Shown: positions 1 to 11,938, counted from the stretch's first letter. The stretch: DNA of 64,000 bases from Theocolax elegans (GCA_026168455.1 CM047426.1:50947229-51011228), one strand, 5' to 3'. Numbers and translations are program-made. The notes: generated from the sequence alone by a model not told the origin.

Positions 1-1
1 A

Positions 2-750
2 CAAATCAAAGCGTTGATAGCATCTGCGCCTATCCTCCATCGGCCATCTTTCGAGCATCAGTTCGTTATTCAGACTGACGCTAGCGACACTGGCTTAGGA
101 GCGGTTTTAACGCAAACTATCGACGGAGAAGAGCGAGTACTTAGTTTCGCCAGTCGTACGTTAAACGCGGCGGAACGTAACTACTCGGTTACCGAACGAG
201 AGTGCTTAGCTGTATTATGGGCCGTGGAAAAATTCAGCTCATATGTAGAAGGTTATCGCTTTAAGGTTATAACAGACCATAGCAGTTTAAAATGGCTGTG
301 CAACTTGCGTAACCCTACTGGACGCTTAGCGCGTTGGGCACTTAAGCTCCCAAGCTATGATTATGAGATCGAGCACCGCAAAGGATCTCTTAATGTCGTG
401 CCTGATGCCCTCTCTCGCGCATTTGAAAATGACTCGGATTGCGACATCGCTACAGTGAGTTTGCCGTACGACACTCAAGATGAGTGGTATACGCAAAAAC
501 TTGCAAATGTCAGCGGAAATCCGGAAAAATACCAAGACTGGAAGGTGCTTGGAGGTAGATTATATCATTATAAGCCTGACCCTTCCATAGATGACTATTT
601 TGAAGACGAAGACGCTTGGAAACTGGCGGTACCGCAGGAGAAACGTCAACAAGTTCTCTGCGAGAATCATGATGAGCCAACTGCTGGACATCTTGGCCGA
701 AACAAAACGTATCAGCGAATAGCGCGATACTATTATTGTACTATTATTGC
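2..750 (+). pseudogene. Pol fragment: RNase H and start of integrase zinc domain (Gypsy element 1)
   Basis: The reading frame is open from the first bases, so the start is outside the window. RNase H (Ty3/Gypsy type) degrades the RNA strand of the RNA/DNA hybrid during reverse transcription. Acidic residues are visible in TDASDTG (about residue 22), ERECLAV (about 62), ITDHSSL (about 87) and VPDALSR (about 130). After a linker, the histidines of the integrase HHCC domain appear in NHDEPTAGHLG. The frame then goes out of register near 735; the matching Cys-x2-Cys is found in the next frame just downstream. The spacing from the second His to the Cys pair is shorter than usual, suggesting a small deletion. 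This is a broken copy. Confidence 0.85.
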
Positions 751-2028
751 TCTATTTGCCAGCAATGTAAAGTGCCACAGCAGGCTCCTGCAGATTTCAT
801 GGGAAAACGTGTTATTTTGCGTCCATGGGAAATTGTTGCAGGTGATATCATGGGACCGTTTCCGCGTTCTTCGCATGGGTTTGAATATCTTTTAATATTC
901 ATGGACTTATTCACTCGTTGGATAGAGTGTATCCCTATACGGAAAGCGAACTCGCATACCATTCGGCGCGAGCTGAATGAGCGCATTTTCTTTCATTTCG
1001 GCGTGCCTGATGTTTTTCATTCCGACAATGGCACGGAGTTTAAGAATGCTGCTATGGAGCAATTCTTAGCTGAACACGGCGTGGTTCATACTACGATTCC
1101 GCCTTACCATGCACAGGCGAATCCTGTAGAGCGTGTTAATCGCACGATAAAAACGATGATTACTTCGTTTATCGAGGCGAACCATAAAACATGGGATGCT
1201 CATATCTCTGAGCTCATGTTTGCGTACAATACCGCCGTGCAAGATTCTACCGGCGCAAGTCCTGCTTTCCTAAATATGGGAAGAAACCCTGTTCCGCCGA
1301 AAAGCTTGCGGAAAACAGAAGATCAAGCTGTCGCTGATAGCGAAGCCGCAGCAGCTGTTCAAAATTGGCAACAGCGTATGCAAACGTTGCCAGAGCTGCA
1401 AGCTCAAGCTGCTGAACGAGCAACATGCGCACAAGCCCATCAGGCCGAATATTATAATTCAAAACGCCGCGATGTACTATTTGCCGTGGGACAAAAAGTT
1501 TCTAAGCGGAATCGTATACTTTCGTCCGCTGCCCAAGGCATAGCTGCTAAGCTAGCTCCGAAGTACATCGGACCTTTTATCGTTTCGGCGTTACTCGGCT
1601 CACACGTGGTAGAGCTCATCGACAATGATGGAAACGAAGCAGGTAAATGCCACATCAGTGATATTAAGCCATTCTACGAAGACCAGACGGACGTATCTGT
1701 GGAGAGTAGATTAAATCGAGAGGATGCGTAGAGGGACAGCGAGGGATTAAACGCAGAGCGAAGAGCTAGCGACGAGTCCAACGATAATGATCCTGTGAGC
1801 GCGAACGCACTGCGTAAGCGACGTAGGCCGCGCAAAACTCGTGTAATTGTTAATCGTATGACTGCGGTAGATCGTGCCCCTTCTAACGAGCGATTAAACG
1901 CGAATACTGTTGTATACGCGAATCCTCCGACGACGGAAATTAGGCGCGGAAGGCCGAAGGGTTCAAAGAACAAGCCCGTATCCCCGGTGGAAACGATCGA
2001 ACTACGCACTCGGTCGCAGAAACTGTAA
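736..2028 (+). pseudogene. Integrase with AT-hook-like C-terminal tail (Gypsy element 1)
   Basis: This frame begins with the Cys pair of the zinc domain (CSICQQCK) and continues into the catalytic core that joins element DNA to the genome. The DDE triad is visible: AGDIMGPF, HSDNGTEF and NPVERVNR. A TAG at 1729-1731 interrupts the frame, and the same frame then runs open to 2028. The part after the stop carries two basic stretches, RKRRRPRKTR and RRGRPKGSKNK; the second has the Gly-Arg-Pro core of an AT-hook. The natural protein therefore probably ended with a basic DNA-binding tail, and the TAG is a later lesion. Domains are family knowledge; the role of the tail is inference. Confidence 0.8.
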
Positions 2029-2304
2029 ATGTTCCTTTGAGCTATTGATGTATCTACGCGTACCTTTTCTCCGGTTTTGTAATTTTCGTAAGGCGTATCG
2101 CTCTTAATTGTTGTTATAATAAAGAGAGAAATCCTTTATATGTTGGCCTGCTAAACATTTTATTTGTCTAATGTTTTGCTTTCAAATCAATTTATTTTAT
2201 TTATTTATAAATATTATTTATGTTAATTACCTTTTTCATTTTGTCTTCTGGCCTAGAGAGAGAGTAGAAATGCAGAGCTGGTACGTCTTCGGCTACCCAG
2301 CGTC

Positions 2305-2316
2305 TGGAAGGGGGGA
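2305..2316 (+). other. Polypurine tract of Gypsy element 1
   Basis: A run of purines (tggaaggggggag) lies directly before TGTAACG, where the 3' LTR begins. This is the normal plus-strand primer position in LTR retrotransposons. Confidence 0.75.
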
Positions 2317-2317
2317 G

Positions 2318-3087
2318 TGTAACGAATCAATGTAATATTTGATTATATTACATTGCTCGTTACATTCTCTCTCTCTGTCTAGCCTGTGTATTAATCTTTA
2401 CAGATGTTACGGGTCGACGTTCGTAAAGGTAAAAGTAGGGAAAGAGAGAGAGAGTTTTCGGTTCGTAAGTGCGAGAGCACTTAGACTAATCTCAACTGTC
2501 GAGAGATTGACTTCAACCGTGTGATTAATCTCAACCGTTGTGAGAAACCTTGTTGTTTATTCTCTCTCCATATTTTGATCGCCCCGTGCTTGTGATCCTG
2601 GTGCTGTGCTGGTGATCCAGTGGAGTTAGACTAGTTTGCTTGGTGACGACGCAGCCCAGGAAGCTAAAGAGTAGCGACTACGCAGACTTCGCCTGGTTGT
2701 TTAATCATCGATCGCGGCTCACGCACTGTAAGTGCCAGTTTTGTAGTCTCTCTCTCTCTCTTTCTCTCTTTATTTATTTCGCGTATATATCGACCTGCGT
2801 TTCGCGCGCTGCGACGCGCCTGTATTACTTTTTTCCCGAATACATTTATTTTTGTTATTAATTGAATATTGCATTGTTGCTTATTTAGTTGTTTACCCCT
2901 TTTTCTCGCGTTTCGCTAAATAAAGATTACCGCCGCCTCCGCCTATACGGCTTATTATAGTCGTATTAATACTGAGCGGCAGATCGCGTAAATGAGACTA
3001 TTATTTTAACGGTTGTTAATTGTTATTATTAACTTTATATTATAATATTTTATTTATTGTTATCAAAAAAATAGCAAAACCGTTACA
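2318..3087 (+). repeat. 3' LTR of Gypsy element 1
   Basis: The 770-bp block begins TGTAACG directly after the polypurine tract and ends CGTTACA, giving a 7-bp terminal inverted repeat. It contains AATAAA at 2919-2924, a (TC)n tract near 2750 and GA-rich stretches. The first 47 bases form a palindrome (2318-2364). The 5' LTR is outside the window, so identity between LTRs cannot be used as proof. Confidence 0.75.
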
Positions 3088-4080
3088 GTTAATACTAAAT
3101 ATTTATTGTTATTGTTATTCAAATCAATAAATATTGGGGTATATGCAAGGGGACGTGCAAATTGTGCTAATATAATTAAAATATAAACTGGGTTAGGCAG
3201 GCAGCAAACAACAATAAACAAAAATTATGCAGTATTATTTTTATAATAACTATTATTAAGGGGAACAATGAGGGAGAAATTAAATTTTTGTTGCAATGGG
3301 TATAGCAGGTCAAGCAAAATTGATTATTATTATTTATTAAGCTAATAATAAATAAACTAGCAAAATATGTGTTTTAATTGAAAGCATTAATTGTATAATA
3401 TAGCCAAAACACAATTAAACCAGACGTCATAATAGCAATAGGAATATTAAATAGCATTAATATGTTAATATATGTCACCAAAAAAAAAAAAAAAAAAATT
3501 ATAATGCTTAAAAAAAAATTTTAATAATGCTTAAAGCAGCTTAAGTTATTATTATAACTATAAAATGCAAATTTATTACCAATTATATGTATTCCAATTT
3601 ACAAGAAAAATAATAAAAATATTATTCTCTTATAGAAGCACACACAAAAAAAAAATTTTATAAATACTTGGTTAATATAGCTGTATGGGTTAGAAGGAGA
3701 GGGAAAATGAATTATATTTATATTTAATATACATAATATTGATCAGCATACCCAAAAAAAAACAACTATACATAACCAATAATGTAAAGCAGTGCAAATA
3801 TTATTTAAAATAACAAACAAAATTATTTTTCCGTGCACGTGTTCAATTATATTAATTAATAAAAATGGCCGTTAAAATGGTCGACCGGCTTCTTCCGGTG
3901 TGTGCGAGTTAGCTTGAAGGAGAGGAAAAGGCAATATGGCCGCTTATTCGCGTCGCGCTTCGACGATTACAATATTTTTATTTCCGCTCGCTTTTAACTA
4001 TTAAGGAAACAACGAAAAACAATAATGTTTTACGCCACTTTACGCAATTTATTTTAATAAAAAGATCCCTTATAATAAGC
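3088..4080. other. AT-rich stretch without a gene
   Basis: No supported coding sequence. The DNA is AT-rich with short runs of A. If the minus-strand primer-binding site at 4081-4095 is real, the upper part (about 3.85-4.08 kb) would be the untranslated leader of a truncated minus-strand LTR element. Confidence 0.5.
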
Positions 4081-4095
4081 CACGTTGGGCGCCAA
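4081..4095 (-). other. Primer-binding-site-like sequence (minus strand)
   Basis: On the minus strand the sequence reads ...CGTTACA then TTGGCGCCCAACGTGG. TGGCGCCCAAC is the usual complement to a tRNA 3' end (tRNA-Lys type) found directly after a 5' LTR in many insect Gypsy elements. Its place right after an LTR-like ...TTACA end is what supports the call. Confidence 0.55.
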
Positions 4096-5573
4096 TGTAA
4101 CGCTGCACTGGGGATCAGGGTGCAGGTTAATGAGGGTCAGCAAGTACTTATGAATAAAATAGATATTTATTACGAAGAACATATAATAACTAAGGGTGGG
4201 CGCCAGCCGCGTTATTACGCGACAACTAATGCGATAACTCGCGGGTTATCGCTGATTACTTGGAGCTGTGCTCCGCTGTTGCTATCCCGGTTCGCTGTAG
4301 GGGAGAGGAAGGGGAAGGATGGGAAGGAACGGGATGCTCGCACGCACTTCCTAGGGTACACGGCGGTACCGTCGGCAGAGAGAGGTAATGACCACCAACC
4401 TTTTTGATAAGTCCGGGACACTTGGTCGGGAGACTGCTGCTACTCTCTCTCTCTCTCTCTCTCTTTATTTCTCTCGCTCTCTCTCACACGCAGAGACACA
4501 TACGCTATCTTTCGTCCGGTGTAGTCGAGTCGACCGTCCGTAGAGCTCTGGCTCTCGGCGTGCTCGAGAGCTCCGTGTTCGTACCGCGCGCCTGCGCAGT
4601 ACGTACTCGTGCGCGGCACCTCGATCTCGCGTCTTGCGAGCGAGTCGAGTGCCGCTGCGTTCAGGCTGTATCGGTATAACTCCGCTGTATGGTGATGAAG
4701 ACCTGGTGCTGCTGCCGTCTCGGAGACGAGAAACAACCTCTTCCCAGGTAACTAATAATTCATTCATTATTAACTGCGTTCATCAAATGGGTACGGCATG
4801 AGTTTCAGGTACGAAACTCACCCGCCGTCGCTTGCTGCTCGAGGCCGAGTCACCCCTCTCTCCTCGGCAACGTTGACCTCGCTGATGGATAGCCGCTCCG
4901 TCTACGGCTCTAGGTGGGTATTTGGTCGTGAGGTTACGCACATATGTGTATTTGTATGCGTGATTATCCGGGAGATCGGCTGTACACGTTGTTTATGTAC
5001 AGCAACCTAACCTCAATTTACCCTATGATGTTCCTTGTACAGCTGCAGTGATTATATACAGCTGTACATATATTTCCTTGTCTTTTGTCTTCTTGGCTAT
5101 GGCTATTTATCCTCTTCCTTGCTCCTTACCCTCTTACTGTGTATTTGTTCTTATTAGTATCTCTTTTACAGCTGTATCTTGCTTGACGTTGGAGGTTCTT
5201 CAGCTTCCTGCCTGGATACCACCTCATCGCCTTGACTGCTACACTGTGAGACTTCGGAGGGTCCTGAAGGCTTCCTGGTGATCGCCTCCCTTGAATATCC
5301 CGTTTGCCGTATCAGACTCGGAGAAGCCCACCTGATAATCTGAGCTCGCCCAAGGTCCTCTTCGTCAGGACCACCTCAGTGTTGTGTACTGTGCTTGGGA
5401 AAGGGTATTTAGTATGTGAGGGTAGGCAGGGCGTAGTTGATGTGCGGGTAGGTAGCTAGGGAATAGTATATGGGTAGGTAGGTGTAGCTAGGGACTCGTC
5501 TAGCTTTTACGGGTAGGTAGGTGTTCGCCAGGGGTTCTGTCGCTCGCTCTTGACATGTGTCAAGCACATTGTC
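4096..5573 (-). repeat. Candidate 5' LTR of a truncated minus-strand element
   Basis: On the minus strand this would begin TGTGACAATG (5573) and end CGTTACA (4096), next to the primer-binding site. A minus-strand AATAAA lies about 75 bases before the end. The block is rich in (TC)n and has a GGGTAGGTAG-type repeat at about 5404-5530. The outer boundary is a guess because no second LTR copy exists in the window. No protein in this block is convincing. Confidence 0.4.

Positions 5574-5575
<2 letters not shown>

Positions 5576-5612
<37 letters not shown>
5576..5612. repeat. (AT)n microsatellite
   Basis: Uninterrupted TA dinucleotides. A second, shorter tract lies at about 6065-6091. From 5613 to about 6445 I see no gene, only AT-rich DNA with two copies of a motif like GATTTCAGT..TTTCAATTGCAG (near 6145 and 6390) that also recurs near 22670. 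Confidence 0.85.
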
Positions 5613-5619
<7 letters not shown>

Positions 5620-6445
5620 CTTTTTCCAGGTTAAACCTAGTCATGTCCCAACATCACAAATTACAGTTTAAAACCGCAAAATTAATCTATTCAAAAATCC
5701 CCACTAGTTTTTACTATTTATAAAGATTAAAATGTGCATTTTATTCTTTTTATTTTCAAACTTCCAACTTTTGAGTTTAGAGTGTAGTGTGCGTTCTTTA
5801 GACTAATTAAATTTATTCCTCGTTTTTACTTCAACATTATAGTGAAATTTCATCCCCCTGGGAATTAAAAATTCATGAAAATAGGCATACAATGCAAAAA
5901 AGTGCTAAAACGTCAATTTTGACTCTGTGTAAAATGAAATAATGTCCCCGAAAAAATCTGAAAAAAATCAGGAGAATTACTGGACACCTGCAAAACATAT
6001 TCCCACAGTTATGGCAATATTCATTTTTTTCAACTTTGATTTCACAGAGAACCATTCATATAACCATATATATATATATATATATATATAAATGTTTATT
6101 TAAAATATATATTTATGGTACGATTCAAAATACTTGTCGATTTCAGTTTGATTTCAGTGCTTTCAATTGCAGAAATTTTTTATATGTAATTTTTGTAATA
6201 TAAAAAAAAATGTTTCATTAAAATTCAAAGAAATAGATAAAATAAGGGAGTTAGAATTAAAATTATTTATTTATCAGATAACAATGTCAGATTCAATTGC
6301 AGAATTTATTTATCAGATAACAATTTTCAAAGTTTGATTAGAATAACAATACGTGCGGGTTTTGACACCTTCTTGGAAGGTGTTTTTGATTTCAGTACTT
6401 TCAATTGCAGAAAACTATTATGGAATATAAGTTACATATAAAAAT

Positions 6446-7625
6446 TAATTATCCACATTATATTATAATTTTATACTGTCAAAATGACGATTTAAGTATA
6501 ATCCACATTATATTATAATTTTATACTGTCAAAATGACGATTTAAGTATAAATTATGTTATATTTTTTTAAATAGTTTGTAAAATTTATTCTTTTTTAAT
6601 TCAATATGATCGCGGCACCCAAAGGAATAATTAGACATAGTGTTTGACTTTTTTATAGGTATTTAATTAATTTTTTATTGGTTGTAAAGTTTAAGTCTGA
6701 GCGTACGTCCGTACGTCCGTACGTCCGTACATCCGTACAGGCGGCTTTTTATTTTTTAACTCTTCTTATATCTCTCTTGGATTTTCGAAAAAATGAATTT
6801 TTTTTTTAATGAAAGTGATCACGGAACCACACGGAGTAATTAGAAATAGTGTTTAACATTTTTATGGGTGTTTAAGTACTTTTTTATTTACTTATTTTAC
6901 TTTTTTATAGTCGATTAGTTATAACTGAAGATAACATTAAGGACTGGACATCATCAACAAATATATGGGAATATTTAATATATAAGGGAATATTTTTTTT
7001 TTAATTTCGAAATATGGGTTCCAGTAGACGATGCACCGTCGACCTATGGGTAACAGTAGGGACCTAGACATCTTCTACAGGAACAAAATTTTTTTTTTTT
7101 TTTACGTAATAGGTCTTTCAGTAGATATTTCCCCGATGACCTGGAGGTAACGTTATCGACCTGGACATCTTCTACAGGAAGAAAAAGTTTTTTTTTTTGG
7201 TTTCGTAATATGCCTTCCAGTAGATGATGCCCCGTCGACCTATGGGTAACAGTAGGGACCTAGACATCTTCTACCGGAAGAAAAATTTTTTTTTTTACGT
7301 AATAGGTTTTTCAGTAGACATTTCCCCGATGACCTGGAGGGAACATTACCGACCTGGACATCTACAGGAAGAAAAATTTTTTTTTTATTTCGTAATAAGT
7401 CTTTCTCTAAATGTTGCCCCGATAACCTGGAGGTAACATTACCGACCTCGACATCTTCTACAGGAAGAAAATTTTTTTTTTTTGGTTTCGTAATAGGCCT
7501 TACAGTAGATGATGCCCCGTCGACCTATGGGTAACAGTAAGGACCTGGACATCATCTACAGGAAGAAATTAATTTTTTTTTAATTTTATATAAGCTATCA
7601 AGTAGATGATGCCGCGATAACCTGG
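6446..7625 (+). repeat. Dispersed repeat, copy 1, ending in a tandem array of about 97-bp units
   Basis: The copy starts with a 49-50 bp direct duplication (ATCCACATTATATT... to ...GATTTAAGTATAA, 6450-6549), followed by CGTACGTC microsatellite DNA (6705-6738). From about 7012 to 7620 there are six to seven units of about 97 bp. Each holds a GACCTGGACATCTTCTACAGG-like segment (20-21 bp), a poly-T run and a CAGTAGATGATGCC-like segment; two subtypes alternate (CCCCGTCGACC and CCCCGATGACC). The same repeat recurs at 8806-9465 and 9610-10205. Short reading frames across the units are translations of the repeat and not genes. Confidence 0.75.
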
Positions 7626-7630
7626 ATGAC

Positions 7631-10600
7631 CTAGCTAAAATCCTCCCTCGCTCACGATCGCTCGATGAAAAATCATTTTATAATAGATAATATTAAATTA
7701 AACTAAAAAATATTTTACTATGTAACTACTTTCAATTATTCTTTATTAAAATATACCAATATAGATTTATTATCATATGTATAATAATTAATGATTATTA
7801 TTATTATACGATGAATTAAAATGATAATATTAAAAAAATAGAAATTATGTATAAAAATAATTACTTTTGTATGAAATAGAGTTTAATTATTATTGCAATA
7901 GCAATTTTCATAAACAAATTATTATTGATTTTTTATTGTCTTGTGATATGTATACATCCTTTGCTAATAATTTATTTATTTAGTTAGCAGTACTTATTAA
8001 TTTGTGTGTTATTGGTAATTTGGTAATAGCACTTTTTATACACTGAGAAAAATATTATAATCTATATTAAAAAAATCTATATAAAATAATCTATATTAAA
8101 AATTACTATATTGTATAGGAAAAGTGTGACATCTCAGCAATATAATAATTTTTGCTATGTTATATAGTAAAATTTAGATATACTATCTTTTAATATCCAA
8201 TATCGTAATTTTTGATATTCAATATAGTAATTTTTATTATATAAGTCAGCAAATTTTATTATTCAATCTGGTATTTTTTAAATGCGAATTTAAGGAAGTA
8301 AAAATGAATTATATTTTGTTTTTAATTAATTCGAAATAGAATGTATATATTGGGGGAATTCCATTTGTCAATTAAGTACTACTGAAGCATTTAATATTTG
8401 GAGATTTAATTATATACTATTGTTACGCAGTTGATCGCAATTTTTATTCACTCGCATATATTTATTCATTACACTTATTAGTCACTAACTTAAATATTGT
8501 TTCAATCGCTATCATTGAAATACGCTGAACGGAAAATACATTTTCGCATAATACACATTTTTGAGCATTTGCGAGAAGAACTGGAAAAATAGAAAATTTT
8601 ATACACGCCACCTATTGGACGAACTGAATAATTAGAATAGCTTTAAATTAAAAAGTCGTCTCGAAACAATTGAATACTGAAAAAGAAATGAACGTATACG
8701 CGTATATAAAATATTTCTACAATACATATTATACAAATTTTAATATATGTAGTATATATATTCAAAAAAAATCAACCAAATAATTAAATATTGATCATAC
8801 ATATCCACATTATATTAAAATTTTATACTGTCAAAATGACGATTTAAGTATAAATTATGTTATATTTTTTTAAATAGTTTGTAAAAATTAATTTTTTTTT
8901 TATTCAATAGGCTCGCGGCACCCAAAGGAATAATTAGACATAGTGTTTGACTTTTTTATAGGTATTTAATTAATTTTTTATTGGTTGTAAAGTTTAATTC
9001 TGAGCGTACGTCCGTACAGTCAGACTTTTTATTTTTTAACTCTTATATTTCTCTTGCATTTTCGAAAAAATGAATTTTTTTTAATGAAAGTGATCGCGGA
9101 ATCACACGGATTAATTAAAAATAGTGTTTAACTTTTTTATAGGTGCTTAATTACTTTTTTAAATGGTTTAACCTCGATTATTTAAAGCGATTATTTATTT
9201 GTTTATCTCGATCAGTTATAACTGAAGGTAACATTAAGGACTGGACATCATCAACAGGAAGGGAATATTTTTTTTTAATTTCGTAATATGGGCTCCAGTA
9301 GATGATGCCCCGTCGACCTGGAGGTAACAGTAGGGACCTGGACATCTTCTACAGGAAGAAAATTTTTTTTTTTTGATATCGTAATAAGTCTCACAGTAGG
9401 AGTTGCCCCGATGACCTGGTGGTAACATTACGGACCTAGAAATCTTCTACAGGAAGAAAATTTTAATAAATTTATGATAATTTTGTTAATAAACTAAGAG
9501 ATATTAACAACATTACTAGAATGTAGGATGTAAGTAGTAGATCAATTCTCAGAAATTCAGGAAAATTCAGTTCATTAAGTAGACATTAAATGATATTATC
9601 CACATCCACACCATCCACATTATATTAAAATTTTATACTGTCTAAATGACGATTTAAGTATAAATCATGTTATATTTTTTTAAATAGTTTTTAAAAATTA
9701 ATTTTTTTTAATTCAATATGATCGCGGCACCCAAAGGAATAATTAGACATAGTGTTTGAATTTTTTATAGGTATTTAATTAATTTTTTAATGGTTTAAAA
9801 GTTTAAGTCTGAGCGTACGTTCGTACGTCCGTACAGGCAGACTTTTTATTTTTTAACTCTTCTTATCTCTCTTGAATTTTCGAAAAAATGAATGTTTTTT
9901 TAATGAAAGTGATCGCGGAACCACACGGATTAATTAGAAATAATGCTTAACTTTTTTATAAAAAAAACTCGATTATTTATCTCGATTATTTATTTGCTTA
10001 TATTGATCAGTTATAACTAAAGGTAACATGAAGGACTGGATATCATCAACAGGAAGGGAATATTTTTTTTTTAATTTCGTAATGTTTGTTCCAGTAGATG
10101 ATACCGCGATGATCTGGAGGCAACATAAGGGACCTGGATATCATCTACAGGAAGAAATTAATTTTTTTTTAAATTTCGTAATGTGCCATCCAGTAGTTAA
10201 TAATAAAAATAATAATAAATAGTAATAAAATAATATAAATAACATAAATACCATAAATACTATAAGTACCATAATACATAATAACATAAACTACCTAATA
10301 TATAAATAAATTATAATTATATATTATAACGGGTACGGATTTTCGAGTGTCGGCGCAGGTTAGGTCCCTGAATACCCGTACCCCGTTTTAATATGTATGA
10401 TCAATATTTAATTATTTGGTTATATATATAGACAAAAATTATTAAAATATTTATACTATATTTTGTTATTTTATAAAATTTATAAAATAAAGTTTTACAA
10501 TATTTAATATGTAATGTTATAATTAATCTTACGTAAATAGCAAATTTTAATATCAAAATAACAAAAGTTCTTATAGTGAAATGTATATACTACATATATT

Positions 10601-11632
10601 AAAATGTGTATAATATGTATTGTAGAAATATTTTATATACGCGTATACGTTCATTTCTTTTTCAGTATTCAATTGTTTTGAGACGACTTTTTAATTTAAG
10701 GCTATTAAAAATTTAACGCTATATTCTAATTACTCCATTCGTCCAATAGGTGGCGTGTATAAAATTTTCTATTTTTCCAGTTCTTCTCGCAAATGCTCAA
10801 AAATGTGCCAACTAGTATATAAGAAACAACAAGATATTTAGTTATTATGCGAAAATGTATCTTCCGTTCAGCGTATTGCAATGATAGCGATTGAAATCAT
10901 TATTTAAGTTTGTGACTAATAAGTGTAATGAATAAATATATGCGAGTGAATAAAAATTGCGATCAACTGCGTAAGTATAGTATATAATTAAATCTCCAAA
11001 TATTAAATGCTTCTGTAGGACTTAATTGACAAAAGGAATTCCCCCAATATATACATTCTATTTCGAATTAATTAAATAAAATTTGCTGACTTATATAATA
11101 AAAATTACTATATTGAATATCAAAAATTATTATATTGCTGAGATGTCACACTTTTCCTATACAATATAGTAATTTTTAATATAGATTATTTTAATATTTA
11201 TTATAATATTTTTCTCTGTGTATAAAAAGTGCTATTACCAAATTACCAATAACACACAAATTAATAAGTACTGCTAAATAAATAAAATAATTATTTGCAA
11301 AGGATGTATACATATCACATGACAATAAAAAATCAATAATAATTCCTTTATGAAAAGTGCTATTGCAATAATAATTAAACTCTATTTCATACAAAAATAA
11401 TTATTTTTATAGATAATTTCTATTTTTTTAATATTATCATTTTAATTCATCGTATAATAATAATAAATTCATTAATTATTATACATATGATAATAAATCT
11501 ATATGGGTACAATTTAATAAATAATAATTGAATGTAGTTAAATAATAAAATATTTTTTAGTTTAATTTAATATTATCTATTAGATAATGATTTTTCAGCG
11601 AGCGAGCGTGAGCGAGTGAGGATTTTAGCTAG
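7631..11632. mobile_element. Foldback element with inverted arms of about 1.2 kb
   Basis: The left arm (7631 to about 8805) begins CTAGCTAAAATCCTC and the right arm (about 10392 to 11632) ends in its reverse complement GAGGATTTTAGCTAG. The arms stay alignable along their length, for example the crown CGCTCACG near 7650 against CGTGAGCG near 11608. The spacer holds two further copies of the dispersed repeat (8806-9465 and 9610-10205). No transposase is visible, so this is non-autonomous. A target duplication is not obvious. Short frames inside the arms are AT-rich and unsupported. Confidence 0.7.
8806..10205 (+). repeat. Dispersed repeat copies 2 and 3 in the foldback spacer
   Basis: Two copies (8806-9465 and 9610-10205) in the same orientation as the copy at 6446. 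Each has the TTTTATACTGTC..AATGACG start, the GCACCCAAAGGAATAATTAG segment, a CGTACGTCCGTAC core and one or two of the 97-bp units. A short GGGTACGG...CCGTACCC inverted repeat lies at about 10330-10387. Confidence 0.7.
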
Positions 11633-11639
11633 TACATTA

Positions 11640-11918
11640 TATTATTATTTTATTTTGAAGAGTTTGATAAATATATATAAAAGGGGTCCGTTTCAACGGT
11701 TTCAGCGAGACAAGGATCCTCCCAACCAATGATATTTAGCCGCTCGAATATCATTGGACAATTTTAATACTTTTCTTAACTATTAAAAAATTAAGCACGA
11801 ATTGATAAAATAATTAAATAAATAAGAAAAGGAGAAAAAAATTAACGACGTTTGCGAGTTTTTTTGGTTTGTTGTTCGCACAACGGAACGTGGTTTCGCA
11901 AACGTCACAGTTAAATTT
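11640..11918 (+). promoter_or_regulatory. 5' LTR/leader remnant with TATA box and two strong hairpins
   Basis: TATATAAAA lies at 11674-11682, a plausible core promoter. An 11-bp perfect hairpin (CCAATGATATT, 10-nt loop, AATATCATTGG) occupies 11726-11757. A second, GACGTTTGCGA...TCGCAAACGTC, spans 11847-11906 and ends about 12 bases before the primer-binding site. The LTR start is not found; the right arm of the foldback element ends at 11632. Confidence 0.55.
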
Positions 11919-11938
11919 TGGTGACAGCGGTGGGATCG
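11919..11938 (+). other. tRNA primer-binding site
   Basis: TGGTGACAGCGGTGGGATCG follows the leader hairpin. TGG followed by a tRNA-acceptor-like complement, with GGTGGGATC, matches the pattern of insect Gypsy elements primed by tRNA-Ser or a similar tRNA. The tRNA identity is not certain. Confidence 0.65.

Larger units (their letters stand above)
1..3087 (+). mobile_element. Ty3/Gypsy retrotransposon, 3' half (element 1)
   Basis: The window opens inside pol of an LTR retrotransposon and runs through RNase H, integrase, a basic tail, a polypurine tract and a 3' LTR. The order RNase H then integrase, followed by LTR, is that of Ty3/Gypsy elements. The copy is damaged: there is a frame change and probable short deletion near 735-740 and an in-frame TAG at 1729-1731. 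The 5' part lies outside the window, so target duplications cannot be checked. It resembles the element at 40.6-47.1 kb at protein level (similar RNase H and integrase linkers) but is clearly diverged from it. Confidence 0.9.

Noticed and set aside
7012..7625. Repeat array with regular spacing considered as a CRISPR array
   Set aside because: Eukaryotic context, units nearly identical throughout with no variable spacers, and no cas genes.
11191..11394. 67-codon minus-strand frame with hydrophobic segments in the foldback arm
   Set aside because: AT-rich chance frame in a non-coding inverted arm; the other arm does not keep it open.
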